Source of the DNA: Burkholderiaceae bacterium
GTDB lineage: Bacteria; Pseudomonadota; Gammaproteobacteria; Burkholderiales; Burkholderiaceae_C
NCBI GenBank assembly: GCA_031253955.1
Contig: JAIRVJ010000128.1
Location: 24,714-88,713, forward strand
DNA: 64,000 nucleotides
Direction of reading: 5' to 3'
The notes beneath the pieces are model-generated. The model worked only from the letters and a program-made list of their open reading frames with translations, searched no databases and was not told where the DNA came from. Positions within the stretch are counted from its first letter, which is position 1, and the number at the start of each line of letters is the position of its first letter. This document shows, piece after piece, positions 35,920 through 45,176 of this stretch. The translations under genes were made by a program, and so were the position numbers.

Positions 35920-37212
35920 ATGCCCGACAAATTCACCGCCGTCAAAGGCATGAACGACATCCTGCCGCCGCAGTCGGCGCGCTGGGAGTGGCTCGAAAGC
36001 ACGGTGCGCGAGCTGATGGCGCGCTTTGCCTATCGCAACATCCGCACCCCCATCCTCGAACATACGGCGCTTTTCGTGCGCGGCATCGGCGAGGTCACCG
36101 ACATCGTGGAAAAGGAGATGTATTCCTTTCACGACCGCTCCGACAAGTACGGCGACAACGACCACCTCAGCCTGCGCCCTGAAGGCACCGCCAGCGCCGT
36201 GCGCGCCGTGGTTGAGCACAACCTGCTGTACGACGGCGGCAAGCGCCTGTACTACATGGGGCCGATGTTCCGGCGCGAGCGGCCGCAGCGCGGGCGCTAC
36301 CGGCAGTTTCACCAGATCGGCGCGGAGGCGCTGGGCTTTCCAGGGCCGGATGTCGATGCCGAACTCATCCTGCTGGCCGCCGCGCTGTGGCAGGCGCTGG
36401 GCCTGACCGATGTGCGGCTGGAACTGGGCAGCCTGGGCCAGGCAGACGAGCGCGCGGCGCACCGCGCGCAACTGGTCGCGCATTTCCAGCAGCACGCCGA
36501 TCAGCTCGACGAAGACGCCCGCCGCCGCCTGCACAGCAACCCGCTGCGCATTCTCGACACCAAAAACCCGGCGATGCGCGAGGTGGTCGAATCCGCGCCC
36601 CGGCTGATGGACTTTCTCGGCCCCCAATCGCTGGCGCACTTCAACGCCCTGCGCGCCATTCTGGACGCGAGTGGCATCGCCTACACCATCAACCCGCGCC
36701 TGGTGCGCGGGCTGGATTACTACAACCTGACGGTGTTCGAGTTCGTCACCGACCGGCTCGGCGCGCAAGGCACCGTGTGCGCGGGCGGGCGCTACGACGG
36801 CCTGATTGCGCAAATGGGCGGCAAACCTGCCCCGGCGGTTGGCTGGGCGCTGGGCGTGGAGCGCGTGCTGGAACTGCTCGGCGAGCAGGGCCGCGCGCCC
36901 GCCGCCCCCGCGCCGCACGCCTACGCCGTCGTGCCCGACGCCGCCGCCATGCCCCAGGCGCTGCACACCCTGCAACAGTTGCGCGCCGCCGGCGTGCGCG
37001 TGCAGATGCACGCGGCGGGCGCGGAAGGCTTGGGCAGCTTCAAATCCCAATTCAAAAAAGCCGACGCCAGCGGCGCTGCTCATGCGCTCATCTTCGGCGC
37101 CGATGAGCTTGCGGCAGGCGAAGTCACCATCAAGGCGCTGCGCGACGGCGCGGGCGCCCAACGGCGCGAACCGTTGGGCGACGCGATCCGGTGGGCCATA
37201 ACCTTGAAATGA
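35920..37212 (+). CDS. hisS: Histidyl-tRNA synthetase
   Basis: A 430-residue class II synthetase. It has N-terminal KGMNDILPP, motif 1 around [17 protein letters not shown], motif 2 [24 protein letters not shown], the histidine motifs [12 protein letters not shown] and AGGRYDGLI, motif 3 [11 protein letters not shown], and a C-terminal anticodon-binding domain. It follows ispG after 91 nt. Confidence 0.98.
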   Translation: MPDKFTAVKGMNDILPPQSARWEWLESTVRELMARFAYRNIRTPILEHTALFVRGIGEVTDIVEKEMYSFHDRSDKYGDNDHLSLRPEGTASAVRAVVEHNLLYDGGKRLYYMGPMFRRERPQRGRYRQFHQIGAEALGFPGPDVDAELILLAAALWQALGLTDVRLELGSLGQADERAAHRAQLVAHFQQHADQLDEDARRRLHSNPLRILDTKNPAMREVVESAPRLMDFLGPQSLAHFNALRAILDASGIAYTINPRLVRGLDYYNLTVFEFVTDRLGAQGTVCAGGRYDGLIAQMGGKPAPAVGWALGVERVLELLGEQGRAPAAPAPHAYAVVPDAAAMPQALHTLQQLRAAGVRVQMHAAGAEGLGSFKSQFKKADASGAAHALIFGADELAAGEVTIKALRDGAGAQRREPLGDAIRWAITLK

Positions 37213-37242
37213 GCAGCCCCGCCCGGGCATGAGCAATTCGCC

Positions 37243-38430
37243 ATGAAAAGCCGCCAGATGCCGCGCCTGGTGCTGGCGCAGGTGTGTGTGCACAGCGCCA
37301 TGACGGGCTGCCGGCTGGCGGCGCCGTTGTTGGCGCTGCAACTGGGCTACAGCGCGGCGGCGGTGGGGGTGCTGCTAGCGCTGTATGCGCTTTCGCCGGT
37401 GCTGCTGGCGCTGCCCGCAGGGCGGCTGGCGGATCGTCACGGGCTGCACCGGCCGCTGGCGCTGGCGGTGGGCGCGGCCACGCTGGGGGCGGCGCTGGCG
37501 GCGATCTGGCCGGTGTATGCGGTGCTGTGCCTGGGCAGCGTGCTGGCGGGCGGGGCGGCGGGCACAGCGCAGATTGCGTTGCAGCGCCACGTGGGGCGGG
37601 CCGCCGCCAGCCAGGCGGAGTTGAAATCGGTTTTCAGTTGGCTGGCGATTGCGCCGGCGGCGGCCAATTTTCTCGGTCCGCTGCTGGCCGGGCTGCTGAT
37701 CGACCACGCGGGTGCGCGGCCTGCGGATGAAACCGGCTTTCGCGCTGCTTACGTCGCGCTGGCCGTGTTGCCGCTGCTGTGCTGGGCGCTGGCGCGGCGT
37801 GCGTCGGCGCTGGCGGTGCAGGATGCGGGCAAGGCCGGCGCGCGCGGCCCGGTGTGGAATCTGCTGGCGCTGCCGCGCCTGCGACGGCTCCTCTTCGTCA
37901 ACTGGATGCAGTCGGCGGCGTGGGATGCGCATACCTTCGTGCTGCCGATTCTGGGGCACGAGCGGGCGCTGAGCGCCTCGGCCATCGGCGCGCTGATGGG
38001 CGCTTTCGCGGTGGCGGCGGTGCTGGTGCGCATGGCGCTGCCGACGATTGCCAAACGGGTGGCCGAGTGGCGGGTGATTCTGACGGCCACGCTGATCGCC
38101 GCCGCCGCGCTGGCGTTGTATCCGCTGGCGCCGGGCGTGGCGGGCATGGGTCTGTGTTCGCTGGCGCTGGGTGCGGCGCTGGGCGCGGTGCAGCCGATGG
38201 TGATGAGCCTGCTGCACCAGATCGCGCCCGCCGCGCGCCAGGGCGAGGCGATGGCGCTGCGGGTGATGGTGATGAATCTGTCGAGCTTTCTGCTGCCGAT
38301 GCTGTTCGGTTCGATTGGCGCTGTCACCGGCGTGGCCGGCCTGTTCTGGCTGGTGGCCGGCGCCCTGACCACCGGCGCGCGGGCAGTCGTGCCGCTGCGG
38401 GCGCTGGGCGAAAAAGAGGTTGAGCGCTAA
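37243..38430 (+). CDS. Major facilitator superfamily transporter
   Basis: A 395-residue polytopic protein with about 12 hydrophobic helices. The loop 2-3 motif is AGRLADRHGLHRPLALAVG, the MFS motif A. The substrate is unknown; it resembles drug/metabolite exporters in general layout. It is inserted between hisS and yfgM, which are normally adjacent in related bacteria. The protein ends EKEVER, encoded by an AGGTTGAGCGCTAA repeat-like end. Confidence 0.88.
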   Translation: MKSRQMPRLVLAQVCVHSAMTGCRLAAPLLALQLGYSAAAVGVLLALYALSPVLLALPAGRLADRHGLHRPLALAVGAATLGAALAAIWPVYAVLCLGSVLAGGAAGTAQIALQRHVGRAAASQAELKSVFSWLAIAPAAANFLGPLLAGLLIDHAGARPADETGFRAAYVALAVLPLLCWALARRASALAVQDAGKAGARGPVWNLLALPRLRRLLFVNWMQSAAWDAHTFVLPILGHERALSASAIGALMGAFAVAAVLVRMALPTIAKRVAEWRVILTATLIAAAALALYPLAPGVAGMGLCSLALGAALGAVQPMVMSLLHQIAPAARQGEAMALRVMVMNLSSFLLPMLFGSIGAVTGVAGLFWLVAGALTTGARAVVPLRALGEKEVER

Positions 38431-38438
38431 ACGTGAAT

Positions 38439-38546
38439 ACTATATTTTTAATAGCTTGTTACAATTATATAATATGTGTTTGATATATATTTTATTCTGC
38501 AAAACCATGTGATATATTGGCAAACAGCTATCAAATCAGGAATTTG
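38439..38546. repeat. AT-rich AATAGCT element, copy 6
   Basis: Begins ACTATATTTTTAATAGCTTG and ends GGCAAACAGCTATCAAATCA, about 108 nt. It has TATAATATG near the left end, as do copies 8 and 9. Confidence 0.8.
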
Positions 38547-38560
38547 ACCCTGTAGGGGCA

Positions 38561-38660
38561 ATACGGTTCAGTCAAGGCGCCTCAAGTCGTCATTTCCGCG
38601 CAGCTCTCGCCTGCGCGGAAATGACGAAATCATGGACTCGTGTACTTGACTGGACCGTAT
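38561..38660. repeat. 100-nt MITE-like element with 16-bp terminal inverted repeats
   Basis: Terminal arms ATACGGTTCAGTCAAG (38561-38576) and CTTGACTGGACCGTAT (38645-38660) match at 15 of 16 positions. Inside is a perfect 16-bp hairpin CGTCATTTCCGCGCAG / CTGCGCGGAAATGACG (38588-38603, 38611-38626). CCTGTAGGGGC occurs just outside both ends (38549-38559 and 38663-38673), which looks like a target duplication or an insertion into the GTAGGGG repeat. Confidence 0.75.
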
Positions 38661-38665
38661 GGCCT

Positions 38666-38754
38666 GTAGGGGCGAAAAATCTTTCGCCCTGCGGCGTTTC
38701 GTTCAAAACGGCGTGATTTTTTGGGCACAAGGACGAAAATTTTTTCGCCCCTAC
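38666..38754. repeat. GTAGGGGCG palindromic element, second full-length copy
   Basis: An 89-nt imperfect palindrome with GTAGGGGCGAAAAATC at the left and TTTTTTCGCCCCTAC at the right and nested inner palindromes, the same architecture as 3602-3692. Confidence 0.85.
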
Positions 38755-38852
38755 GATATTCCACGCCTCACGCCCCTCGCCACACGTTCAACTCTCAACG
38801 TTCCACGCCCAACGTAAAATATTTGATTGACCCAAAACGCGCGGCACCCGGC

Positions 38853-39545
38853 ATGGCTATTCAAATCCAGAATCTCGACCTCGAAGAGCAGGAACAGCTC
38901 GAACAGATCAAACACCTGTGGAACAAATGGGGCAACCTCATCACCTGGGTGCTGATCGTGGTGCTGGGCGCTTACGCGGCCTGGAACGGCTGGCAGTACT
39001 GGCAGCGCCGGCAGGCGGCGCAGGCTTCGGTTTTGTGGGGCGAGCTGGAGCGCGCGGCCACCGCTGGCGAAACGGCGCGCGTGACGCAAAGCCTGGGCGA
39101 TCTGCAAAGCCGCTTCGGCGGCACCTGGTATGCCGCGCAGGGCGCGCTGCTGGCGGCCAAGACGCTGGCCGACAAGGGGCAAAACGGCCCGGCCATGCAG
39201 GCGCTGGCGTGGGCCGCCGACAAGGGCGGCGACGCGGGGCTGCGCGCCGTGGCCCGGCTGCGGCTGGCCTCGCTACAAATGGGCGAAAAGGCTTACGACG
39301 ATGCCGCCAAAACGCTGGCGGCGAGCTTTCCGCCCGCGTTCGAGGCGCTGGCCGCCGACCGCCGCGGCGATCTGCTGATGCTGCAAGGCAAGCGCGAGCA
39401 GGCGGTTACCGAGTACGGCAAAGCGTATCAGGGCATGGAGCCAGATAGCGGCGATTACCGGCGGCTGGTCGGCATCAAGCTCAACGCGCTGGGCATTGAT
39501 CCTGACGCCAAAGCCGCAAGCGCCAAGCCCGCCGGAGCTTCCTGA
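38853..39545 (+). CDS. yfgM: YfgM family tetratricopeptide protein (ancillary SecYEG translocon subunit)
   Basis: A 230-residue bitopic membrane protein with one TM helix near residues 29-47 (LITWVLIVVLGAYAAWNGWQYW) followed by a periplasmic TPR-like domain. YfgM relatives associate with the Sec translocon and periplasmic chaperones. ATG 38853 (MAIQIQNLDLEEQEQLEQIKHLWNKWG) matches the family start. Its stop TGA overlaps the bamB ATG at 39545, as in most relatives. Confidence 0.92.
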   Translation: MAIQIQNLDLEEQEQLEQIKHLWNKWGNLITWVLIVVLGAYAAWNGWQYWQRRQAAQASVLWGELERAATAGETARVTQSLGDLQSRFGGTWYAAQGALLAAKTLADKGQNGPAMQALAWAADKGGDAGLRAVARLRLASLQMGEKAYDDAAKTLAASFPPAFEALAADRRGDLLMLQGKREQAVTEYGKAYQGMEPDSGDYRRLVGIKLNALGIDPDAKAASAKPAGAS

Positions 39546-40696
39546 TGATGGGCGCGCTGCATCCTCTGGCGCACCGCTGGGCGGCGGTTGGCGCCGCCAC
39601 GGTGTGGGCCGTGGCGCTGCTGGGCGGCTGCGCGTCCGGCTCGGACCGACCCAAGCCGGCGGATCTGCCGCCCAACCCGGCGGTCATCGGTGTGCGGCAG
39701 GTCTGGTCGGCGCGGCTGTCGCCGATTGATTTCCCGTTGCAGGCGCAGGCGCGGGGCGAACGCGTGGTGCTGGCCACCGGCAGCGGCGCGGTCGTCACGC
39801 TTGATGCTGCCACTGGCCGGCAGCTTGCCCGCGCCGACGTGGGCGCGCCGCTGAGTGCTGGTGTGGGCAGCGACGGCACGGTGAGCGCGGTGGTCACGCA
39901 AGACAACGAAGCGGTGGCCGTGGAACAAGACCGGGTCTTGTGGCGCCACCGGCTCGCCTCGCAAAGCTTTACCCCGCCGCTGGTGGCCGGCGGGCGCGTA
40001 TTCGTGCTGGGCGCGGATCGCTCTTTGAGCGCGCTCGATGGCCGCACCGGGCGCCTGCTGTGGAGCGTGCCGCCCCAGGCCGATGCGCTGGTGCTGCGGC
40101 AAAACGGCCTGCTGATGGCCGTGGGCAACACGCTGGTAGCCGGTTTGTCGGGCCGCCTGACGGGGCTTGATCCCGATACCGGCAGCGTGCGCTGGGAGGC
40201 GCCCGTGGCTGCGGCGCGGGGCGCCAACGACGTGGAGCGCCTGATCGACCTGGTGGGCGGCGTGGCGCGCCAAGGCAGCGTGGTGTGCGCGCGGGCGTTT
40301 CAGTCCGCCGTGGGCTGCGTCGATGCGGCCGGCGGCAATCTGTTGTGGAGCAAACCCGCCGACGGCGCGACCGGGCTGGCGGGCGACGGCGAGCGGGTGT
40401 TCGGCGTCGAGGCCGACGGCAAGGTGATTGCCTGGAACACTGCCGGCGGCGAGCGCCTGTGGCTCAACGAAAGCCTGCGCTGGCGCACCCTGACCGGCCC
40501 GCTGGTGCTGGGCCGCTCGGCGGTGGTGGGTGACAGCGGCTCTGGCCAGTTGCTGTTGCTGGCGCGCACCGACGGAAAATTGCTGGAGCGCATGGGCACC
40601 GACAGCTCCGGCCTGGCCGCCGCGCCGGTGGCTGCGGCCAACACGCTGGTGGCGGTCACGCGCGCGGGCGGGGTGTATGGCTTTCAGCCGGAGTGA
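39545..40696 (+). CDS. bamB: Outer membrane protein assembly factor BamB
   Basis: A 383-residue outer-membrane lipoprotein of the BAM complex. The lipobox is LLGGC-ASG. It carries repeated PQQ-type beta-propeller blades (VVTLDAATGRQLARA, LSALDGRTGRLLWSV, LTGLDPDTGSVRWEA, VIAWNTAGGERLWLN). Coupled to yfgM by one-base overlap; der follows 9 nt later. Confidence 0.95.
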   Translation: MMGALHPLAHRWAAVGAATVWAVALLGGCASGSDRPKPADLPPNPAVIGVRQVWSARLSPIDFPLQAQARGERVVLATGSGAVVTLDAATGRQLARADVGAPLSAGVGSDGTVSAVVTQDNEAVAVEQDRVLWRHRLASQSFTPPLVAGGRVFVLGADRSLSALDGRTGRLLWSVPPQADALVLRQNGLLMAVGNTLVAGLSGRLTGLDPDTGSVRWEAPVAAARGANDVERLIDLVGGVARQGSVVCARAFQSAVGCVDAAGGNLLWSKPADGATGLAGDGERVFGVEADGKVIAWNTAGGERLWLNESLRWRTLTGPLVLGRSAVVGDSGSGQLLLLARTDGKLLERMGTDSSGLAAAPVAAANTLVAVTRAGGVYGFQPE

Positions 40697-40705
40697 AGCT
40701 GCTAT

Positions 40706-42058
40706 ATGAAGCCGGTACTGGCCATCGTGGGCCGCCCCAACGTCGGCAAATCCACGTTGTTCAACCGGCTCACCCAAAGCCGCGACGCCATCGTGGCCGA
40801 CTTCGCGGGCCTCACGCGCGACCGGCATTACGGGCAGGGGCGGCTGGGGCAGCGCGCATACATCGTCATCGACACCGGCGGCTTCGAGCCTGACGCAGGC
40901 GCGGGCAGCATCGCCCGCGAAATGGGCAAGCAAACCCGCCAGGCCATTGCCGAGGCCGACGTGACGCTGTTCGTGGTCGATGCCCGTGCGGGCCTTGCAG
41001 GGCAAGACCACGACATCGCCGCCTACCTGCGGCGCTTGGGCAAGCCGTGCCTGCTGATCGCCAACAAGGCCGAGGGCATGCGCCCGCAAGCCGGCGGCGC
41101 GCAACTGGCCGAGTTCTACGAACTGGGGCTGGGTGAAGTCGTGCCCGTGTCGGCAGCGCACGGGCAGGGCGTGCGCGCCATGCTGGAAGCGGCGCTCGAT
41201 TTTTTGCCGCCGCCCGTTGACGCGGCGGACGGCGGGCAGACTGGCGATGGCGCAATCCGTCTGGCCGTGGCCGGGCGGCCCAACGCCGGCAAATCCACCC
41301 TCATCAATACCTGGCTGGGCGAAGAGCGGCTGGTGGCCTACGACCTGCCCGGCACCACGCGCGACGCCATCACCGTGCCCTTCGAGCGCGGCGGCCAGCG
41401 TTTCGAGCTGATCGACACCGCCGGGCTGCGCCGCAAGGGCAAAGTGTTTCAGGCGGTCGAAAAATTCTCCGTCGTCAAGACCTTGCAGGCCATTGAGTCA
41501 GCCCACGTCGTACTGCTGCTGCTGGACGCCACGCAGGGCGTGGGCGATCAGGACGCGCACATTGCCCGCTTCATCGTCGAAGCGGGCCGCGCGCTGGTGC
41601 TGGCCGTCAACAAATGGGACGCGGTCGATGATTACCAGCGCGAGCTGCTGCGCCGCGCCATCGAAGCGCGGCTGGCGTTCCTCAAGTTTGCCGAGCTGCA
41701 TTTCATCTCCGCCCAAAAGCGGCGCGGCCTGGCACCGTTGTGGAAGTCGATTGCCCGCGCGCACCAGGCAGCGTTGCGCAAAATGCCCACGCCGCAACTC
41801 ACGCGCCTGCTGCAAGAAGCCGTGCAGTTCCAGCAGCCCAAGCGCGCCGGCATGTACCGCCCCAAATTGCGCTACGCGCACCAGGGCGGCATGAACCCGC
41901 CCGTCGTCGTCATCCACGGCAACTCGCTCGAAGGCGTGACCGACGCCTACAAACGCTACCTCGAAGGGCGCCTGCGCCAAGCGTTCGATCTCACCGGCAC
42001 CCCGCTGCGCATCGAGCTGAAAACCGCTGCCAATCCTTACGCGAACAAGAAGGGTTGA
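40706..42058 (+). CDS. der: Ribosome biogenesis GTPase Der (EngA)
   Basis: A 450-residue GTPase with two tandem G domains, P loops GRPNVGKST (residues 9-17) and GRPNAGKST, each with its NKxD-type motif (ANKAEG, weak, and VNKWD), and a C-terminal KH-like domain ending NPYANKKG. It matures the 50S subunit. The stop TGA lies inside a GGTTGAGCGTTGAGCG repeat. Confidence 0.97.
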   Translation: MKPVLAIVGRPNVGKSTLFNRLTQSRDAIVADFAGLTRDRHYGQGRLGQRAYIVIDTGGFEPDAGAGSIAREMGKQTRQAIAEADVTLFVVDARAGLAGQDHDIAAYLRRLGKPCLLIANKAEGMRPQAGGAQLAEFYELGLGEVVPVSAAHGQGVRAMLEAALDFLPPPVDAADGGQTGDGAIRLAVAGRPNAGKSTLINTWLGEERLVAYDLPGTTRDAITVPFERGGQRFELIDTAGLRRKGKVFQAVEKFSVVKTLQAIESAHVVLLLLDATQGVGDQDAHIARFIVEAGRALVLAVNKWDAVDDYQRELLRRAIEARLAFLKFAELHFISAQKRRGLAPLWKSIARAHQAALRKMPTPQLTRLLQEAVQFQQPKRAGMYRPKLRYAHQGGMNPPVVVIHGNSLEGVTDAYKRYLEGRLRQAFDLTGTPLRIELKTAANPYANKKG

Positions 42059-42080
42059 GCGTTGAGCGTGGAAGATGAGA

Positions 42081-42188
42081 AAGCTATAAAATTAATAGCT
42101 AACTGCCAGCGTTTCATTTGATTTTTATATATTTTTCATATAAAAATCATGAAATATATTTGCATAAAGCTATTAATTCAGGAGTTTT
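42081..42188. repeat. AT-rich AATAGCT element, copy 7
   Basis: Begins AAGCTATAAAATTAATAGCT and ends GCATAAAGCTATTAATTCAG, about 108 nt. Both ends carry AGCTAT/ATAGCT, making this one of the clearest copies. It lies between der and hfq, so hfq must have its own promoter downstream of it. Confidence 0.8.
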
Positions 42189-42334
42189 CCATCGGGAGTG
42201 TGGGCGTCTCGTCCGCAAAGCGCAGGACAGCCGGGCACGCAACGCTCAATGCCCTTTCCTCCAACTCCGCCCGATCTGTGGCATAATTATTAATTCGGAT
42301 TTTTTCCGCAACTTTCTGAACACGGAGCCATATC

Positions 42335-42598
42335 GTGAGCAACAAAGGGCAACTTCTACAAGACCCGTTCCTGAACATCCTGCGGCGCGAGCATGTGCCG
42401 GTGTCGATCTATCTGGTCAACGGCATCAAGCTGCAAGGGCAGATCGAATCGTTCGACCAGTACGTCGTGCTGCTGCGCAACACCGTCACGCAGATGGTGT
42501 ACAAGCATGCCATCTCGACCATCGTGCCGGGCCGCGCCGTGAATTTGGCGGCAACAGCCGGCGGCGAGGGGGGGCAGGAACTCCCACCGGACCAATAA
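42335..42598 (+). CDS. hfq: RNA chaperone Hfq
   Basis: An 87-residue Sm-like hexamer subunit that pairs small RNAs with mRNAs. It has the Sm1 motif around [32 protein letters not shown] and Sm2 [10 protein letters not shown], with a short Gly-rich tail. Starts with GTG 42335. CATAAT at 42282-42287 could be a -10 box in the leader, without a clear -35. It is followed, in the same reading frame, by hflX. Confidence 0.97.
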   Translation: MSNKGQLLQDPFLNILRREHVPVSIYLVNGIKLQGQIESFDQYVVLLRNTVTQMVYKHAISTIVPGRAVNLAATAGGEGGQELPPDQ

Positions 42599-42727
42599 GC
42601 TGTTCCTCCGCCTGCGGCGACCGCCGCCGGCTTTGATCGCGGCACTGCAATCGCTACCGCTACTGCCCCCGTTGTCTCGCACGACCAAACCACGCCAGCA
42701 GCGCTGCTGGTCGGCGTTGATTTCGGC

Positions 42728-43858
42728 TTGCCCGGCTTCGACGCTGATCTGGGCGAACTCGGCTTGCTGGCCGAATCGGCCGGTATGCGGGTGGCCTGGC
42801 GGCTGGTGTGCAAGCGTAAGGCGCCCGATGCGGCGCTGTTCGTGGGCAGCGGCAAGGCCGAGGAGATCCGGCTGCTGGCGCAGACCCATGAGGCGCAAGA
42901 AGTGCTGTTCGACCAGGCCCTCAGCCCGGTGCAACAGCGCAATCTGGAGCGCGCGATCGACCTGCCGGTCAATGACCGCACGCTGCTCATTCTGGACATC
43001 TTCGCGCGGCGCGCGCGCAGCCACGATGGCAAGCTGCAAGTAGAACTGGCGCGCCTGCAATACCTGAGCACGCGCCTGGTGCGCCGCTGGACGCACCTGG
43101 AGCGCCAACAGGGCGGCATCGGCGGGCGCGGCGGGCCGGGCGAGACGCAGATCGAACTGGACCGGCGCATGATCGGCGAGGCCATCAAGCGCACCAAGGA
43201 GCGCCTGGCCAGGGTCAAACGCCAGCGCCAGACGCAGCGCCGCCAGCGCCGGCGGCAAGGCACGTTCAACATTTCGCTGGTGGGCTACACCAACGCTGGC
43301 AAATCCACGCTGTTCAACACGCTGGTCAAGGCGCGCGCTTATGTGGCCGACCAGTTATTCGCCACGCTCGACACCACCACGCGCCAGCTTTATCTGGGCG
43401 AGGAGGCGGGCACGGCGTCGCTGTCGGACACGGTGGGCTTCATCCGCGATCTGCCGCATGGCCTGGTCGAGGCGTTTCAGGCCACGCTGCAAGAGGCCGT
43501 CGATGCCGATTTGCTGCTGCACGTGGTGGATGCGGCCAACCCCGCCTTCATGGAACAGATCGAGCAGGTGCAGCAGGTGTTGCGGGAAATCGGCGCCGCC
43601 GGGGTGGAGCAACTGCTGGTGTTCAACAAGGTGGACGCACTGCCGCCTGAGCGGCAACCCGCCCGCCAGAGCGACGTGATGCAAGTCGATGGGCGGGATT
43701 TGCCGCGCGTGTTTGTGAGCGCGGCCACCGGCTGGGGGCTGGACGCGCTGCGCGCCGAGCTGGCCCGGCGCGCCTTGCGGCAGGCGCCGGACGAACCGGG
43801 CGAAGGGCAGGCGATGGACGCCGGCGACCTCGTGCAAAATGCACGATCTTGGAAATAG
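42728..43858 (+). CDS. hflX: GTPase HflX (start codon uncertain)
   Basis: A ribosome-associated GTPase that splits stalled ribosomes. It has the HflX domain (PDAALFVGSGKAEEIRLLAQ, GKLQVELARLQYLSTRL, RGGPGETQIELDRR) and a G domain with P loop GYTNAGKST, DTVGFIRDLP and FNKVD. TTG 42728 is the first usual start codon after the hfq stop, but the conserved first beta strand of the family (ALLVGVDFG) is encoded just upstream in the same open frame (42701-42727). No ATG, GTG or TTG exists in frame between the hfq TAA (42596-42598) and 42728. Translation may begin at ATC 42650 or CTG 42704. Confidence 0.92.
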   Translation: MPGFDADLGELGLLAESAGMRVAWRLVCKRKAPDAALFVGSGKAEEIRLLAQTHEAQEVLFDQALSPVQQRNLERAIDLPVNDRTLLILDIFARRARSHDGKLQVELARLQYLSTRLVRRWTHLERQQGGIGGRGGPGETQIELDRRMIGEAIKRTKERLARVKRQRQTQRRQRRRQGTFNISLVGYTNAGKSTLFNTLVKARAYVADQLFATLDTTTRQLYLGEEAGTASLSDTVGFIRDLPHGLVEAFQATLQEAVDADLLLHVVDAANPAFMEQIEQVQQVLREIGAAGVEQLLVFNKVDALPPERQPARQSDVMQVDGRDLPRVFVSAATGWGLDALRAELARRALRQAPDEPGEGQAMDAGDLVQNARSWK

Positions 43859-43866
43859 CAGCAGGC

Positions 43867-45168
43867 ATGTTCAACCTCAACGATTCGCACAAGGGGCATC
43901 GCGGCGCGTTTGCGCAAAACGGGTCCCCGCCTGAAAGCGGCGAGCCGCCGCCCCCGCCACCTCCGCCGCCGCGTCCGCCGGGGCGCGGGCGCGGCCCCAA
44001 CCAGGGGCCGCCCGATCTGGATGAGCTTTGGCGCGACTTTAACCGGCGTCTGTCGGGCATGTTCGGCGACGGCGGCAGGCGCGGCCCCCGCCGCGGCGGA
44101 GACTTTCAGCCCGACATGAAAAGCGCCGGGCTGGCCCTTGCCGCATTCGGCGTGGTGGCGCTGCTGGTGTGGCTGGCCTCCGGCGCATTTATCGTGGATG
44201 TGGGCCAGCAGGCCGTGATCACGCGCTTTGGCAGCTACCAGGCCACCGTGGGCGAGGGCTTCAACTGGCGGCTGCCGTACCTGATCGAGCGGCACGAGAT
44301 CGTGGACTTTTCGCAAATCCGCTCGGTGGACGTGGGCAGCGACAGCCTCAGCCGCGGCACCGGCACCGGCCTGCGCGATTCGGCCATGCTGACCAAAGAC
44401 GAGAACATCGTCGAAATAAAATTTTCCGTGCAATACCGCCTCCATGACACGCGCGCTTTCCTGTTCAACAGCAAAAGCCCGGAGATAGCCGTGGTGCAGG
44501 CCGCCGAGAGCGCCGTGCGCGAGGTGGTGGGCCAGATGACCATGGACAGCGCCATGGCCGACGAGCGCGAGCATATCGCTCCGCACGTGCGCGAGCTGAC
44601 GCAAAAAATTCTGGACCGCTACCAGGTCGGCATCGAAATCATGGCCGTCAACATCGGGCAGGAAGGAGTGCGCCCGCCCGAACAGGTCAAGGATGCGTTC
44701 GACGACGTGATCAAGGCCGGACAAGAGCGCGAAGGCGCCAAGAACAAGGCGCAAGCCTACGCCAACAAGGTAGTGCCGCTGGCTACCGGCACGGCGGCAC
44801 GACTGGCGCAGGAGGCCGAAGGCTATAAGGCCAGCGTTGTCGCGCAGGCGCAGGGCGACGCCGAGCGTTTTTCCGCCGTCCTGGCCGAATACCAGAAGGC
44901 CCCCAAGGTCACGCGCGACCGCCTGTACCTGGACGCCATGCGGCAGGTGTACCGCGACACCAGCAAGATCATCGTGGACGGCAAATCAGGCGCCAGCCTG
45001 CTGTACCTTCCGCTCGACAAAATGGTGCAGGCCGCCGGCGCGCCGCAGCCCGCTGCCACCGAAGCCGCAGCTCTTGCCGTGGCTGCTCCGGCCGCCACGC
45101 CTGCCGCCGGCACTTCCGATGCGCGCGGGCGCGACAATGAGCGCAGCCGCGAGCGCGAACCGCGATAA
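43867..45168 (+). CDS. hflK: FtsH protease regulator HflK
   Basis: A 433-residue SPFH/band-7 membrane protein that with HflC forms a cage around FtsH. A long Pro-rich cytoplasmic start (PPPPPPPPPRPPGRGRG) is followed by one TM helix (GLALAAFGVVALLVWLASGAFIV), the SPFH domain from VDVGQQAVITRFG, and a helical region. ATG 43867 matches family starts (MFNLNDSHKG); it lies 8 nt after the hflX stop. Confidence 0.94.
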   Translation: MFNLNDSHKGHRGAFAQNGSPPESGEPPPPPPPPPRPPGRGRGPNQGPPDLDELWRDFNRRLSGMFGDGGRRGPRRGGDFQPDMKSAGLALAAFGVVALLVWLASGAFIVDVGQQAVITRFGSYQATVGEGFNWRLPYLIERHEIVDFSQIRSVDVGSDSLSRGTGTGLRDSAMLTKDENIVEIKFSVQYRLHDTRAFLFNSKSPEIAVVQAAESAVREVVGQMTMDSAMADEREHIAPHVRELTQKILDRYQVGIEIMAVNIGQEGVRPPEQVKDAFDDVIKAGQEREGAKNKAQAYANKVVPLATGTAARLAQEAEGYKASVVAQAQGDAERFSAVLAEYQKAPKVTRDRLYLDAMRQVYRDTSKIIVDGKSGASLLYLPLDKMVQAAGAPQPAATEAAALAVAAPAATPAAGTSDARGRDNERSREREPR

Positions 45169-45176
45169 GAAATACC

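Larger units (their letters stand above)
38431..38852. other. 422-nt gap packed with repeats between the MFS gene and yfgM, no gene seen
   Basis: It contains an AT-rich AATAGCT element (38439-38546), an inverted-repeat element (38561-38660) flanked by CCTGTAGGGGC direct repeats, a full GTAGGGGCG palindrome (38666-38754) and ACGTTCAACTCTCAACGTT-type repeats (about 38784-38815). The yfgM promoter, if any, must lie near 38815-38850. Confidence 0.8.
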
